From contig MEOA01000054.1 of NCBI GenBank assembly GCA_001768515.1, positions 1 through 64,000 of the forward strand: a stretch of 64,000 nucleotides of DNA. The letters run 5' to 3'. Of the stretch, positions 17,269-25,878 are shown one piece after another. How positions within the stretch are numbered: the stretch's first letter is position 1; the number at the start of each line of letters is the position of its first letter. The translations under genes and the position numbers were made by a program. The stretch is from Bacteroidetes bacterium GWE2_42_24. Lineage in GTDB: Bacteria > Bacteroidota > Bacteroidia > Bacteroidales > TTA-H9. The notes under the pieces are model-generated. The model ran no database searches and had not been told where the DNA came from. It worked only from the letters and a program-made list of their open reading frames with translations.

Positions 17269-18362
17269 ATTATCTTCTTGATGATAGTCTTTAGCTTTAT
17301 TAATGGAGGCATATTATCACCAAGTAGGAATCCCCATGGTTTTAGGGTCTCAATGTTGTCGCAGATAAGTTTTACAATTGCCAGTATAGGTATGGCGAGA
17401 AACATGCCTGAGATGCCCCATAACTGGTTCCCTGCAATAACAACTATTATTGAGAAAAGCGCGTTTATTTTTACCTTCGACGCTACTATAATCGGGACAA
17501 TATAATTATTGTCAATTAACTGGATAATGTAATAAATTATAAGTATGTATATGGCATACCAGGCTGAATCCTTTGTCCCCAGCGCGATAAGCATGGGTAG
17601 CGCAACAGCGACCAGCCCTCCGATATATGGAATGAGGTTAAGCAGAGCCCCTATTACTCCCAGAAGAATCGCAAATTGGATGCCAAGAATAAATAGAGCG
17701 GCTGACTCCATTGCTGCAACAATAATTGTTTCTATTACCAGACCGATGAGATAGCGTTGAATGACCACCTTTGTCTGCGTGAAAATTGCTTTTACCTGAT
17801 TCTGATTTTGGTTTTTGAACAACTGATGGAAAAATTCCATCAACAGGGGTTTATAATATAGTATGATAAAAATATATACCGGAATCAGCAAAAGAACGAT
17901 CAGGCTCCCGCCAACAGAGATCAGCGTCTCGCCGATAGCCATACTATTATTATTGAGAAGATCCGTTTTTGTTTGTGCAATCCATTCATGAATCTGAGTT
18001 TCATTGATGTCAAAATAGCCAGCCGTCCAATTGATAGACTGATCAAGCAATGAAGTGAATTTTTCAACTATAACAGGCCATGATTCCATTAGTTGAGTAG
18101 CCTGCGAAAATAACAATAATACGGATGCGGCGATAAGAATAAATGCTAAGACCATTGATATGATGATAGCAACAATCCTGTTAATTTTATGATTAACTAA
18201 GAAGTTGACGGCCTGGTTGAGAAGAACAGCTGTAATAATAGAAAAAATGAGTGGAACTATTATGCTTTGACCGATATACAATATGTCGATAAACAAAAAA
18301 AAACCCAATAGTATAAGGGCTATTTTAAGATAAAATGGCAGTATGATTTCTTTGCGTAACAA
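17265..18362 (-). CDS. AI-2E family transporter (PerM-like permease)
   Basis: This 365-residue integral membrane protein has about eight transmembrane helices. The hydrophobic N-terminal block is at about 10-95. A soluble segment (about 95-145) follows, then VLLLIPVYIFIILYYKPLLMEF and the conserved C-terminal run GVIGALLNLIPYIGGLVAVALP, which contains the family's L-x-P-Y-x-G motif. Members export small molecules; the AI-2 link holds only for E. coli TqsA, so the substrate is open. The gene sits 12 bases after the small protein gene at 18375-18755 and overlaps GH130 by four bases, placing it in an operon for carbohydrate metabolism. Confidence 0.9.
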   Translation of the reverse strand: MLRKEIILPFYLKIALILLGFFLFIDILYIGQSIIVPLIFSIITAVLLNQAVNFLVNHKINRIVAIIISMVLAFILIAASVLLLFSQATQLMESWPVIVEKFTSLLDQSINWTAGYFDINETQIHEWIAQTKTDLLNNNSMAIGETLISVGGSLIVLLLIPVYIFIILYYKPLLMEFFHQLFKNQNQNQVKAIFTQTKVVIQRYLIGLVIETIIVAAMESAALFILGIQFAILLGVIGALLNLIPYIGGLVAVALPMLIALGTKDSAWYAIYILIIYYIIQLIDNNYIVPIIVASKVKINALFSIIVVIAGNQLWGISGMFLAIPILAIVKLICDNIETLKPWGFLLGDNMPPLIKLKTIIKKII

Positions 18363-18374
18363 AATGACTAAAAT

Positions 18375-18755
18375 CTATGTTTTTTTTGACTGAAAAATCA
18401 GTTGAAATATAGATTGACCGATCGATTTTATCTCATTGGTGTGTTGAGCTACTGCTCTGGTTAACCCAACCTGAATAACCGTCATGAGTATTTTTTTGAA
18501 TATACTTCCGGATGTATTGTTAAACGATTTCCGGATAAGATAACCAACAGCAATTCCGGTTGTTGCTTTGATCAGGTTTTTCGTTGCAATACCTGTTATT
18601 GAATTAGCCAGCGCGATATTTAGTATTTTTGACGAGCTTACTTCTTCCAGAGCCTGATTGAAATTATCGCGTAGTGATTTTGCCTTTTCAGATTGCTCAA
18701 GCTGAAGCAACGTGATTGCCCTTTTTATCTCCACGGAGTTTGTAATGGTTGGCAT
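18375..18755 (-). CDS. Hypothetical 126-residue envelope protein
   Basis: Its N-terminal half is a charged helix (ITLLQLEQSEKAKSLRDNFN). The middle and C-terminal parts are amphipathic, with NIALANSITGIATKNLIKAT and IFKKILMTVIQVGLTRAVAQ, which may lie on or span the membrane. I do not recognise a named family. Spacing of 6 bases to the holin-like gene upstream and 12 to the AI-2E gene downstream makes it a member of the same operon. Small proteins in this position beside YtxH and holin-like genes are common in Bacteroidota stress loci. Confidence 0.7.
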   Translation of the reverse strand: MPTITNSVEIKRAITLLQLEQSEKAKSLRDNFNQALEEVSSSKILNIALANSITGIATKNLIKATTGIAVGYLIRKSFNNTSGSIFKKILMTVIQVGLTRAVAQHTNEIKSIGQSIFQLIFQSKKT

Positions 18756-18761
18756 GTTTAA

Positions 18762-19103
18762 TTATTTTAGAATCTGCGCAATGAAATAGTCGTTAATTTT
18801 CTTTTTGAGCCATTTATAGATTATAAATCTTACTATGACCACAATTAGTATATAGATACCCGCTACAATAAAAAATCCATAGTATAATCTTCCCAGTAAT
18901 TCCCCAAGCCATAGAGCGAGGCCAAGATTAAGGAAGAGCATACATGAGATTATTAATCCGTATATCAGGGAGTTGTTGGCAACTGACGAGAAAATTTCGG
19001 TGGTCTTATCAATTGCTCGCAGCTTGATTAACTCGATGCTGGTATTACCGTAATCTACCAATCGATCCAGAATAGACTCAATTAATTTTATATTGTTTTC
19101 CAT
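18762..19103 (-). CDS. Holin-superfamily-like two-helix membrane protein
   Basis: This 113-residue protein begins with an amphipathic helix (IKLIESILDRLVDYGNTSIE), has two transmembrane helices (about 45-67 and 73-96) and a basic tail (KWLKKKIND). This matches the phage-holin-3_6-like family that occurs in non-phage settings next to YtxH and stress genes. No phage genes are nearby, so a lysis role is unlikely. It leads the operon running through AI-2E, GH130 and the GT fusion. Confidence 0.72.
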   Translation of the reverse strand: MENNIKLIESILDRLVDYGNTSIELIKLRAIDKTTEIFSSVANNSLIYGLIISCMLFLNLGLALWLGELLGRLYYGFFIVAGIYILIVVIVRFIIYKWLKKKINDYFIAQILK

Positions 19104-19484
19104 TTCTGTACTGTTTTATTTCTAATGGGTTCGCACATCTGAATTGTATTGAAGCTATCCTGAAGTCTTGTCTTGTTTCTCAATAAAACCGATAGATCGG
19201 ATGCGAGGGGTAACCGTACCCGGAGTGAAGTCATGACATTTTTTAGTAATTCTTGTTGAAGAATAGAATCGTCTGTTAGTTTAGATAAGGGAAACTTTTA
19301 TTTCCCCAGTATGGCTTCTGTGAACGATTAGGAGGATTTTTACTTAAATTGGCGAACCGACAGTTTGCAAATAATAAATTTGTATGAGCATCTTTACTAT
19401 TTGCAATATTTGGCGGTTTCGCGAGATTTTCCGGGATTTCCGACCAGAGAACTGTCGTTGGAACCTTGTTAAGCTTTTTGTTGC
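19104..19484. other. Gene-free stretch, 381 bases
   Basis: This region lies upstream of the holin-like operon and downstream of YtxH. It should hold the operon promoter, but no convincing -33/-7 pair was found. A loose inverted match of CAAATAATAAATTTG type lies near 19365-19380. Confidence 0.4.
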
Positions 19485-19739
19485 TTAGACTTCTTTCTCA
19501 GCCCCCTGGTGCTTTTCATTTACACTGTCTGAGACCTTTTCCTTTACCTGATCAAATTTTTCTATGACATCGTTGAGAAGTTCGTTAAACTTTTCTTTCA
19601 ATGCATCCGTAAGGTCATTCTTTTTACCAACGATCTTTTTTCGTGTGTCGGAGCCTTTATTCGGAGCAAACAATACCCCTAACAGAGCACCTGTGGCAAC
19701 ACCTGCCAGTAAGCCCAGTAACACTTTTCCTGAATTCAT
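19485..19739 (-). CDS. YtxH domain protein
   Basis: This 84-residue protein has a Gly/Ala-rich transmembrane helix (VLLGLLAGVATGALLGVLFA) followed directly by the family signature APNKGSDTRKKI, and then a long charged amphipathic helix. This is the YtxH layout (membrane anchor plus coiled coil). Family members are general-stress envelope proteins of unknown action. It lies close to lmo0937-like and holin-like small membrane genes. Confidence 0.85.
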   Translation of the reverse strand: MNSGKVLLGLLAGVATGALLGVLFAPNKGSDTRKKIVGKKNDLTDALKEKFNELLNDVIEKFDQVKEKVSDSVNEKHQGAEKEV

Positions 19740-19775
19740 AATATGGTTTTTTATAGTTTTAAATAATAACAGAAC

Positions 19776-19931
19776 TTAAATGTTTCTTCTCCCCTGAATA
19801 AGTCTCAGGAGTATGGCTATAACTGCAATAACAAGAAGAATGTGTAACAAGCCTCCTACGTTGAAGGCTAAAAAGCCTATCAGCCAAGCTATTATTAGAA
19901 ATACAGCAATGATGTAAAGCAGATTTCCCAT
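19776..19931 (-). CDS. lmo0937-family small membrane protein
   Basis: A 51-codon frame starts with ATG at 19929-19931 and ends with TAA at 19776-19778. The product starts MGNLLYIIAVFLIIAWLIGF and continues with GGLLHILLVIAVIAILLRLI, then QGRR. It has two short hydrophobic helices with a conserved W-x-x-G-F turn and a basic end, the pattern of the lmo0937 family. It lies 36 bases upstream of YtxH on the same strand. A TACTTTTG box on the minus strand at 20093-20100 is a candidate -7 element for this gene and YtxH. Confidence 0.8.
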   Translation of the reverse strand: MGNLLYIIAVFLIIAWLIGFLAFNVGGLLHILLVIAVIAILLRLIQGRRNI

Positions 19932-20362
19932 GATATTTTTAATTTTACTTTGTTTAAAAAAAGTCTTTCTTTCCTGTTATAACTCAAAGTTGATAGGGGA
20001 TTCAGTAAGATTAGCTTATTGCCCGAATGCAGCAGAGTCATAATAATTCCAGAAATCTGATTTATGAAATAAATCATTGATTTCTCGTTAGTACAAAAGT
20101 AAGCAGGGTGCTATTATTAGCTATTACATTATTGTCTGTAATCTTTATATGATTCACATATTCTCCAGATGCACCACAAAATCTCTCTTTTTCGGCCGGA
20201 TTGGTTATTCCTGATGTTTTGCTTATGAAAGCCTGTGTAATACCTGTATAGAATAAGACGTTGCAGAGACCTGCTCCCTTCATAGTCCTGCTATGGGTAT
20301 TTTATACTATGTTTTAATCTCTGGAATTATTCACTCCTGATTGCAAATCGATTTTCTTTGTA
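19932..20362. other. Intergenic region, 431 bases
   Basis: It holds the minus-strand TACTTTTG box (20093-20100) that probably serves the lmo0937/YtxH pair. A 69-codon frame (20074-20283) has no recognisable feature and covers that box, so I do not call it a gene. Confidence 0.45.
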
Positions 20363-20803
20363 TTACATTCTGTCCATGTACCATCGTAATTCTTTTTCCA
20401 GTTTTTTGTAGTGGAAAATCGCCGGGATTATTTTTCTTAATCTGAGAAATGCTGTTTCACTCTTTACAACATAATCGAAGGCTTTGTGATGCATGCAATT
20501 GACTGCCACTTCAATTTTATCCTGAGCTGATAGCATGATTACCGGAATCTCGGGATTATAGTTTTTGATTTTATTCAAGGTCTCAATACCGTTCATTGCA
20601 TTCTTCTCGATGCCATCGAGCTGATAATCCAGGATAATTACATCCGGGTTGTGAGATATGCTTTCAATGCATAATTCCCCTGTCGAGAAAGTCTCTATAT
20701 TGAAATCCAGATCAGGTTGCTGAATGAAATCATTTTCGAGCATCTTTAAATATACAGCGTCGTCATCTACTAAGAAGAGGGTTATCTTATGATTTGAGTT
20801 CAT
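20363..20803 (-). CDS. Single-domain response regulator
   Basis: This 146-residue receiver-only protein has the acidic pair in FLVDDDAVYL, the phosphoacceptor Asp in VIILDYQLDGIE, the Ser switch in VIMLSAQD and the conserved Lys in YVVKSE. A short C-terminal helix follows; there is no DNA-binding or enzymatic output. It would relay phosphate or act by protein contact. Its start overlaps the end of the hybrid kinase gene by 17 bases, so the two are translated together and very likely form one phosphorelay. Confidence 0.93.
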   Translation of the reverse strand: MNSNHKITLFLVDDDAVYLKMLENDFIQQPDLDFNIETFSTGELCIESISHNPDVIILDYQLDGIEKNAMNGIETLNKIKNYNPEIPVIMLSAQDKIEVAVNCMHHKAFDYVVKSETAFLRLRKIIPAIFHYKKLEKELRWYMDRM

Positions 20804-23129
20804 TTGTTTTTGATTTAATATTATTAAATTCTTCTTTCAGTTCGCTGCATGCCTGGTTACAGATGTTTTCCAACTTATTTACCATATCGTTTATTCCATC
20901 GGCCTGTTGTTGTGTGCTTGCGAAGTCCTGTACTTTACGTGCCATGTTTTCGAAATCAACACTAATTCCCATGATCGAAAAGGAGGGAATCATTTTATGG
21001 ACTGCTGAGTAGAGCAGATTCCAGTCTTTATCATAAAGACTTTTTTTCATAGTATTGATAAGTGGTGGTGTTTGTTCGAGGTATAGAAGTATCATTTCCA
21101 TCATGAGTTTTGGATTTGATTTTGTGCGTTGAATCAGATAATTCATATCTGTACATCGTGCTTTTTGCTTGTTTTTTAATTCAAGTGCCTGTGTTTCTGC
21201 AGTAGTATCGGATCCTTGTACAAGGTTTACTATTTTCCGGTACAGTAGCTTTTCATCTACTGGTTTGGCTATATAGTCGTTCATTCCGACCGACTTGCAT
21301 TTTGCAAGATCAACAGTTGTGACGTCAGCAGTCAGGGCAACAATCGGAATATGTAACTTCATCCTGTTACGGATATATTCGGTGGCCTCGAAGCCATTCA
21401 TCTCCGGCATTTGAAGATCCATTAAAATCAAGTCGTAAGGTTTCCGTTGGATCATTTCAATGGCAATCTTTCCATTGGCAGCAATATCGCACATGAATCC
21501 AAAGTCTTCCAACATCGTAATCATAAGTAGCTGATTAAGTGCTATGTCTTCAGCAACAAGTATTCTTAAGTCTTTTATTTCTGAATCGAGGATTACAGTG
21601 TCTGTTTCATTTTCAGCAGCAACATTTGTTTTCAGGAAGCTTAAGACGAAACTAAACGTAGAACCTTCATTTTGTTTGCTTACAACGCTAATGCTGCCTC
21701 CCTGGTGTTCAACCAGTTGTTTTACAATAGCAAGACCCAGTCCTGTTCCTCCGAAAAGGCGGGATGTGCCGCTGGTAGCTTGTTGGAAATTTTCGAAGAT
21801 TTTTTCCAGTTTATTTGGTGCAATTCCTATGCCGGTGTCCTTTACGGCAAATTCTACAAACACTTCGTCTTTGTCCTCCCGGAGTAATCGGGTGCTGACC
21901 AGAATTGTTCCTTTTGTGGTGAATTTTACAGCATTACTCAGTAAGTTGAGAATTATCTGGTGCAATCGTAACGGGTCGCCAATCAGTACTTCAGGTATGT
22001 TGTTGTCATACTCCCGTTCTAATTTCAGGTTCTTTTCAAGAATTTTTGATTCGAAAATATGAAGCATTGCTGAGATTGAAAGCGTTATTTTAAAAGGTGT
22101 TTGTTCAAAAACCATTTTCCCTGCGTCCACCTTAGCCAGATCGAGAATATCATTGATAAGCACAATAAGTGCATCTCCGCTCATTTTAATAGCTGTCAGG
22201 TATTCTTTTTGCTTCGGTGATAAGTCAGACTTTAGCAATACCTTAGTAAAACCGATGATGGCATTCATTGGTGTTCTGATCTCATGACTCATATTTGAAA
22301 GAAACTGCTGCTTTGCCCTTACGGCATTTTCAGCGGTAATTGTCGCATGTTCAGCTTTGGTTTTCGCATCCTCTGCAATGCCTGTCGAAAGTTCTGCAAA
22401 TATTTTAGCCTCTGTTAATTCACTCTCAATTCTTTTCTGAGCACTAATGTCTCTGGCAACTACCACTGCTCCCATGACAATTCCGCTGTCGTCTTTATAG
22501 ACCGACCCATTGAACAGTACCTCAGTTAGCTTTCCATCTCTGATGGTTAATGGATAGTCGGTTACAAACCCATAATCAAACACATCTTTATATACGTCTT
22601 TGGCTTTTTGTGGTTCTGTGAAATATTCCGAGAAATCAGTCCCTATCAGCTTGTCTCTTGAAACATCTGTAATGTTAATAGAAGCCTCATTCATGTCTGT
22701 GATTTTTCCTTCAGTGTTGATCGTAAATAGGGGGTCAAGGCTGGCTTCAATCAGGCTTCTGGCGTACATTAAGGCTAGTTTCTGTGAGGTTATTGCATGT
22801 ATAAAGATTATAGCACCTTTGCCTTTTCCGTTGTCCTCATTGAAGGCATATCCACTCAACAACACGTCTGCCATGGTTCCCCTGGCTTGCCGGATTATCA
22901 GCGATGAGCTTTTTACTGTCTCCTGCCTAAATAGCTGCCTTATTAGCTCACGGGCTTTGAAAGGGTCAGTGAAATAGCCTGCGAACAAAGTACCGGTTAA
23001 TTTTTCAGTCGTTAAACCAAGTATATTTGTCATCGCGTGATTCACTTCCTGAATATTCCCTTCCGGGGTGATGATGGCAAGTGGGTCAGGGTGAGTTTCA
23101 ATTAGAATATTTGAGAAATTGGTATTCAT
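20787..23129 (-). CDS. Hybrid sensor histidine kinase (PAS-PAS-HK-REC-HPt)
   Basis: This 780-residue cytoplasmic protein has two PAS domains (about 5-120 and 125-235) with no transmembrane segment and a coiled coil (about 235-275). The HisKA domain has the phosphoacceptor His in NMSHEIRTPMNAIIGF, and the ATPase domain shows NLLSNAVKF, DTGIGIAP and GGTGLGLAIVK. The receiver domain has its Asp in YDLILMDLQMPEMNG. The C-terminal HPt-like helix bundle has a candidate His in SAVHKMIPSF. All relay stations are present, so phosphate can pass on to the receiver protein encoded downstream. It probably senses an intracellular cue; the ligand of the PAS domains is unknown. Confidence 0.93.
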   Translation of the reverse strand: MNTNFSNILIETHPDPLAIITPEGNIQEVNHAMTNILGLTTEKLTGTLFAGYFTDPFKARELIRQLFRQETVKSSSLIIRQARGTMADVLLSGYAFNEDNGKGKGAIIFIHAITSQKLALMYARSLIEASLDPLFTINTEGKITDMNEASINITDVSRDKLIGTDFSEYFTEPQKAKDVYKDVFDYGFVTDYPLTIRDGKLTEVLFNGSVYKDDSGIVMGAVVVARDISAQKRIESELTEAKIFAELSTGIAEDAKTKAEHATITAENAVRAKQQFLSNMSHEIRTPMNAIIGFTKVLLKSDLSPKQKEYLTAIKMSGDALIVLINDILDLAKVDAGKMVFEQTPFKITLSISAMLHIFESKILEKNLKLEREYDNNIPEVLIGDPLRLHQIILNLLSNAVKFTTKGTILVSTRLLREDKDEVFVEFAVKDTGIGIAPNKLEKIFENFQQATSGTSRLFGGTGLGLAIVKQLVEHQGGSISVVSKQNEGSTFSFVLSFLKTNVAAENETDTVILDSEIKDLRILVAEDIALNQLLMITMLEDFGFMCDIAANGKIAIEMIQRKPYDLILMDLQMPEMNGFEATEYIRNRMKLHIPIVALTADVTTVDLAKCKSVGMNDYIAKPVDEKLLYRKIVNLVQGSDTTAETQALELKNKQKARCTDMNYLIQRTKSNPKLMMEMILLYLEQTPPLINTMKKSLYDKDWNLLYSAVHKMIPSFSIMGISVDFENMARKVQDFASTQQQADGINDMVNKLENICNQACSELKEEFNNIKSKTNELKS

Positions 23130-23170
23130 ATTTGCGGTGTTCTAGTCTTTTAATTGCAATAGATTTTGTA

Positions 23171-23731
23171 TTATATGTCTTCAATAGGGCTCCTCCTTTT
23201 GTCTTTTAGTAATCGGAAATGTGATGGGGTAAGTCCTGTCATTTTTTTAAACTGGTTTGATAAATGGGCTACGCTGCTATAATTCATTTTCCATGCTATC
23301 TCTGAAATATTTAATTCGTCATACATGATCAATTCCTTAATTCTTTCAATTTTATGCAGGATGATGAATTGCTCAATGGTAGTTCCTTGTACCTGTGAGA
23401 ATAAATTGGATAAGTATGTATAATCAAGATTAAGCTTCTGGCTGAGAATAGATGAAAAACTGACCTTGTTGATTTCATCCGAATAATGGACTAATTCAAT
23501 AATGGCAGTTTTAATTTTCTCAATAATAATGGCTTTTTTGTCATCCATTAACTCCAAACCCGAGATAGCCAAAGATGCGCGTAAATTCGCCCGTTGTTCC
23601 GGGGTGATTTCCTCCATGACATCAACTTCTCCTAATTCGACGACGATGAAATGTAGCCCCAGCTTTTGTAATTCAATCTTCACCGCCATCTTACAACGAT
23701 TGCTTACCATGTATTTGATATACAATTTCAA
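23171..23731 (-). CDS. Short AraC-family transcriptional regulator (paralogue 2)
   Basis: This 186-residue protein shares its layout with the products at 4893-5429 and 25007-25567. The N-terminal domain begins MKLYIKYMVSNRCKMAVKIE and contains LGEVDVMEEI and GLELMDDKKA. The C-terminal AraC domain has ISEIAWKMNYSSVAHLSNQF and KKMTGLTPSHFR. It lies 41 bases upstream of the hybrid kinase gene on the same strand, so it may control or be co-expressed with the kinase-receiver pair. The small N-terminal domain is likely the signal-receiving part. Confidence 0.9.
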   Translation of the reverse strand: MKLYIKYMVSNRCKMAVKIELQKLGLHFIVVELGEVDVMEEITPEQRANLRASLAISGLELMDDKKAIIIEKIKTAIIELVHYSDEINKVSFSSILSQKLNLDYTYLSNLFSQVQGTTIEQFIILHKIERIKELIMYDELNISEIAWKMNYSSVAHLSNQFKKMTGLTPSHFRLLKDKRRSPIEDI

Positions 23732-24012
23732 ATAGTACTCCTTTCTGTTAGTGGCTTGAATCTATGTCTGTTAAATATTGTCTGTGTTACGTATAGTTAT
23801 ACAGGTTATCGTTAATTGTGTGACCATATCAGGTCGCCAAATCATTAAGAGTAGTTTAACTCTTTTTTCTGGATTGAAAAGGCTTACCCTGTTCTTTCTT
23901 GGTTATTAACTCTTGCTATTATTCTGATCCTGAAGGTATAGAACTAAAACGCTCCCGAAGGGTGCTTGCATTTTTGGTTTAAAGTCTCCATCATTTACTC
24001 CCGGGCGACCTG

Positions 24013-24351
24013 TTATTCGTAGCCGCTTTTAATAACTGTTGAAATCATTTTAAACCGTTCATTCGCCTTGATTGTATTCGGTGCATGAGCAGGTATGATG
24101 ATGGATTGACCTGTATTCAGCAGATAAGAAATGCCATCAATGATGATTTCCGCCCGGCCGTCGATGATCTGAACAAAGGATTCAAAGGGGATAGTTTTCT
24201 CCGGGAATCCTTCGCCCGCATCAATGGAGACGGCACTGATGTTTCCTGTCGTTTTTTTTATGATTGTCTTTATAACGATGGAATTAGGTATGTATTCGAT
24301 TATTTCGACAACAATAAATTTGTTTGATTTTTCAAGCTCAGTGCCATTCAT
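24013..24351 (-). CDS. Small cupin-domain protein
   Basis: This 112-residue single cupin barrel has ISAVSIDAGEGFPEKTIPFE in place of cupin motif 1, followed by SFVQIIDGRAEIIIDG and GQSIIIPAHAPNTIKA as motif 2. The usual metal-binding histidines of motif 1 are not obvious (Gly-Glu-Gly-Phe), so metal binding is doubtful; motif 2 keeps one His. Such proteins are often small-molecule sensors or isomerase-like enzymes, and this one cannot be assigned a substrate. It is 36 bases downstream of the small beta-barrel gene on the same strand. Confidence 0.8.
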   Translation of the reverse strand: MNGTELEKSNKFIVVEIIEYIPNSIVIKTIIKKTTGNISAVSIDAGEGFPEKTIPFESFVQIIDGRAEIIIDGISYLLNTGQSIIIPAHAPNTIKANERFKMISTVIKSGYE

Positions 24352-24387
24352 TTTATATTTTATTAATCATTATGGTGAACGAACAAA

Positions 24388-24909
24388 TTAGTGAAATGCA
24401 AGACCTACAGTCGATACTCCTCCTGAAAAGTCCAGAAATAATCCGATACTTTTGCTTAAGTGGTATTCTACACCGGCATGTACATCAAAGAACATTGAAG
24501 GTGCTTTGTCGTAGTCGTTTCTATTACCGTAATAATCATCATCCCATGATGATTTAACGATGGCAAATCCTAATGATCCGGCCAGATAGAAGTCCCAATC
24601 CTGATTAGCTTTCAATAACTGATCGAAATAAAATGTTCCTTTTGCGCCAATCGGGATAACAGTTTCACGGTAGGCATTGTATTTATAGGTATAGAATGTT
24701 ATGAAGGGAGCAACTGTAAACGACTTTGCTACATCAAATTCATAGTTGAGATGGAAGACGGGTAACGATTGGTTTGTGTAGCCGTAATAGCCTGAGTAAC
24801 CACCGATGCCTATTCCAACGTTCAGGGTTTTGCCAAATCGCTCCTGTGCAGTGGCACTGATTGTAAACAGTACAAAGAATGACAGAACAGCAAATATCAG
24901 TTTTTTCAT
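24388..24909 (-). CDS. Small outer-membrane beta-barrel protein
   Basis: This 173-residue protein has a signal peptide (about 1-21, ending SATAQE) followed by alternating amphipathic strands rich in Tyr, Phe and Gly, such as NVGIGIGGYSGYYGY, KSFTVAPFITFYTY and FYLAGSLGFAIV. The mature part is long enough for about eight strands, as in OmpW/OmpX-like barrels. It ends with VSTVGLAFH, close to the usual C-terminal Phe signature. Probable role: structural or stress-induced outer-membrane protein. The AraC gene upstream (25007-25567) reads in the same direction and ends 97 bases before it, so it may regulate it. Confidence 0.82.
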   Translation of the reverse strand: MKKLIFAVLSFFVLFTISATAQERFGKTLNVGIGIGGYSGYYGYTNQSLPVFHLNYEFDVAKSFTVAPFITFYTYKYNAYRETVIPIGAKGTFYFDQLLKANQDWDFYLAGSLGFAIVKSSWDDDYYGNRNDYDKAPSMFFDVHAGVEYHLSKSIGLFLDFSGGVSTVGLAFH

Positions 24910-25006
24910 GATTTAAAATTTAATTATGCAGGTATTTATACCTGAACAAAGGTCAGTTCTATTGCCCCTTTATCCCTTACACAATTGTTTAAATCATTTA
25001 CATGAT

Positions 25007-25567
25007 TCACACTTTATCCAGTGTGTTTCTGCGTTTTTCCTTAAGTTGTTTAAAATACGTTGGTGTTAAGCCGGTAACTTTTTTAAATTGGTACGATAAA
25101 TGAGCTACACTACTATAGTTTAGAAGGTAGGATATCTCTGTCAGGCTGAGTTCGTTGTAAATAAGTAGTTCCTTTACCCGTTCAATTTTGTGAGCAATGA
25201 TATAATGCTCAATAGTTACGCCAGTCACTTCTGAAAAGAGATTGGACAGATAAGTGTAGTCGTAATCGAGGGTTGAACTCAGGTAGTCAGAGAAATTGGT
25301 TTTGGGTGGGTTGTCGGAATAATGAACCATTTCAATGATTACATTTTTAATTCGTTCTATCAGAATGGCTTTTTTGTCTTCCATCAGTTCCAATCCTGAT
25401 TTTTTTAATGCCCCTGCTAACTGTACCCGCTGTAAATCACTGATATTCTCCATAATTTCAACCTCTCCCAAGTCAATTTTATGATAATGAAGATTTAGTT
25501 TTTCTAACTCAGACTTCAAGATCATTTTGCACCGGATGCTGACCATATACTTTATATAGAGTTTCAT
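25007..25567 (-). CDS. Short AraC-family transcriptional regulator (paralogue 3)
   Basis: This 186-residue protein is the closest relative of the product of 23171-23731. They share MKLYIKYMVS-x-RCKM, LGEVEIMENI, GLELMEDKKAILIERIK and the AraC segment LTEISYLLNYSSVAHLSYQF with KKVTGLTPTYF. A TATATTTG box on the minus strand (25582-25589) matches TAnnTTTG and lies only 15 bases before the ATG, so its transcript would have a very short leader. The gene precedes a small barrel gene and a cupin gene on the same strand. Confidence 0.9.
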   Translation of the reverse strand: MKLYIKYMVSIRCKMILKSELEKLNLHYHKIDLGEVEIMENISDLQRVQLAGALKKSGLELMEDKKAILIERIKNVIIEMVHYSDNPPKTNFSDYLSSTLDYDYTYLSNLFSEVTGVTIEHYIIAHKIERVKELLIYNELSLTEISYLLNYSSVAHLSYQFKKVTGLTPTYFKQLKEKRRNTLDKV

Positions 25568-25878
25568 GATGGTAGTAAGTCCAAATATAACACTTTTGGG
25601 GCAGTTTTGTATGGTGTGTTGACACGTTTCCCGTGATAATACTTGCCTTGATTGTCCGAAAGCGAGTGTTCCCGTGCATTATACAGTTATAGTTTTTTTG
25701 ATCTGCCATGCTTTAACTGCATTTTCCTGCTTCTACATCAGTATTGGATATGATCTCACCAAAAAGGAGGTATTTTTCTGAAGGATAAGGTCAATAATTA
25801 AAGAAGATTTTCATTACCTAAAACTTTTTTTTGGTCATGGTGTTGTTTAGGTAATTTCTAAATAACGGAGCCTTTCAC
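25568..25878. other. Divergent intergenic region with an inverted repeat
   Basis: This 311-base region separates the AraC gene (minus) from the cytochrome oxidase operon (plus). It contains the AraC -7 box (25582-25589) and a perfect 10-base inverted repeat, ATTACCTAAA (25813-25822) and TTTAGGTAAT (25846-25855). Confidence 0.6.
25813..25855 (+). promoter_or_regulatory. Inverted repeat upstream of the oxidase operon
   Basis: Two perfect 10-base arms (25813-25822 and 25846-25855) are separated by 23 bases, and the sco start codon is 23 bases further on. The spacing between arm centres (33 bases, about three helical turns) suits a pair of protein half-sites or an RNA hairpin in the leader. The regulator is unknown. 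Confidence 0.45.

Noticed and set aside
18762..19103. Holin-like gene taken as a sign of a prophage
   Set aside because: No other phage genes are nearby; it sits in a metabolic/stress operon.
20074..20283. Minus-strand frame of 69 codons
   Set aside because: It covers the TACTTTTG promoter box and has no family features.
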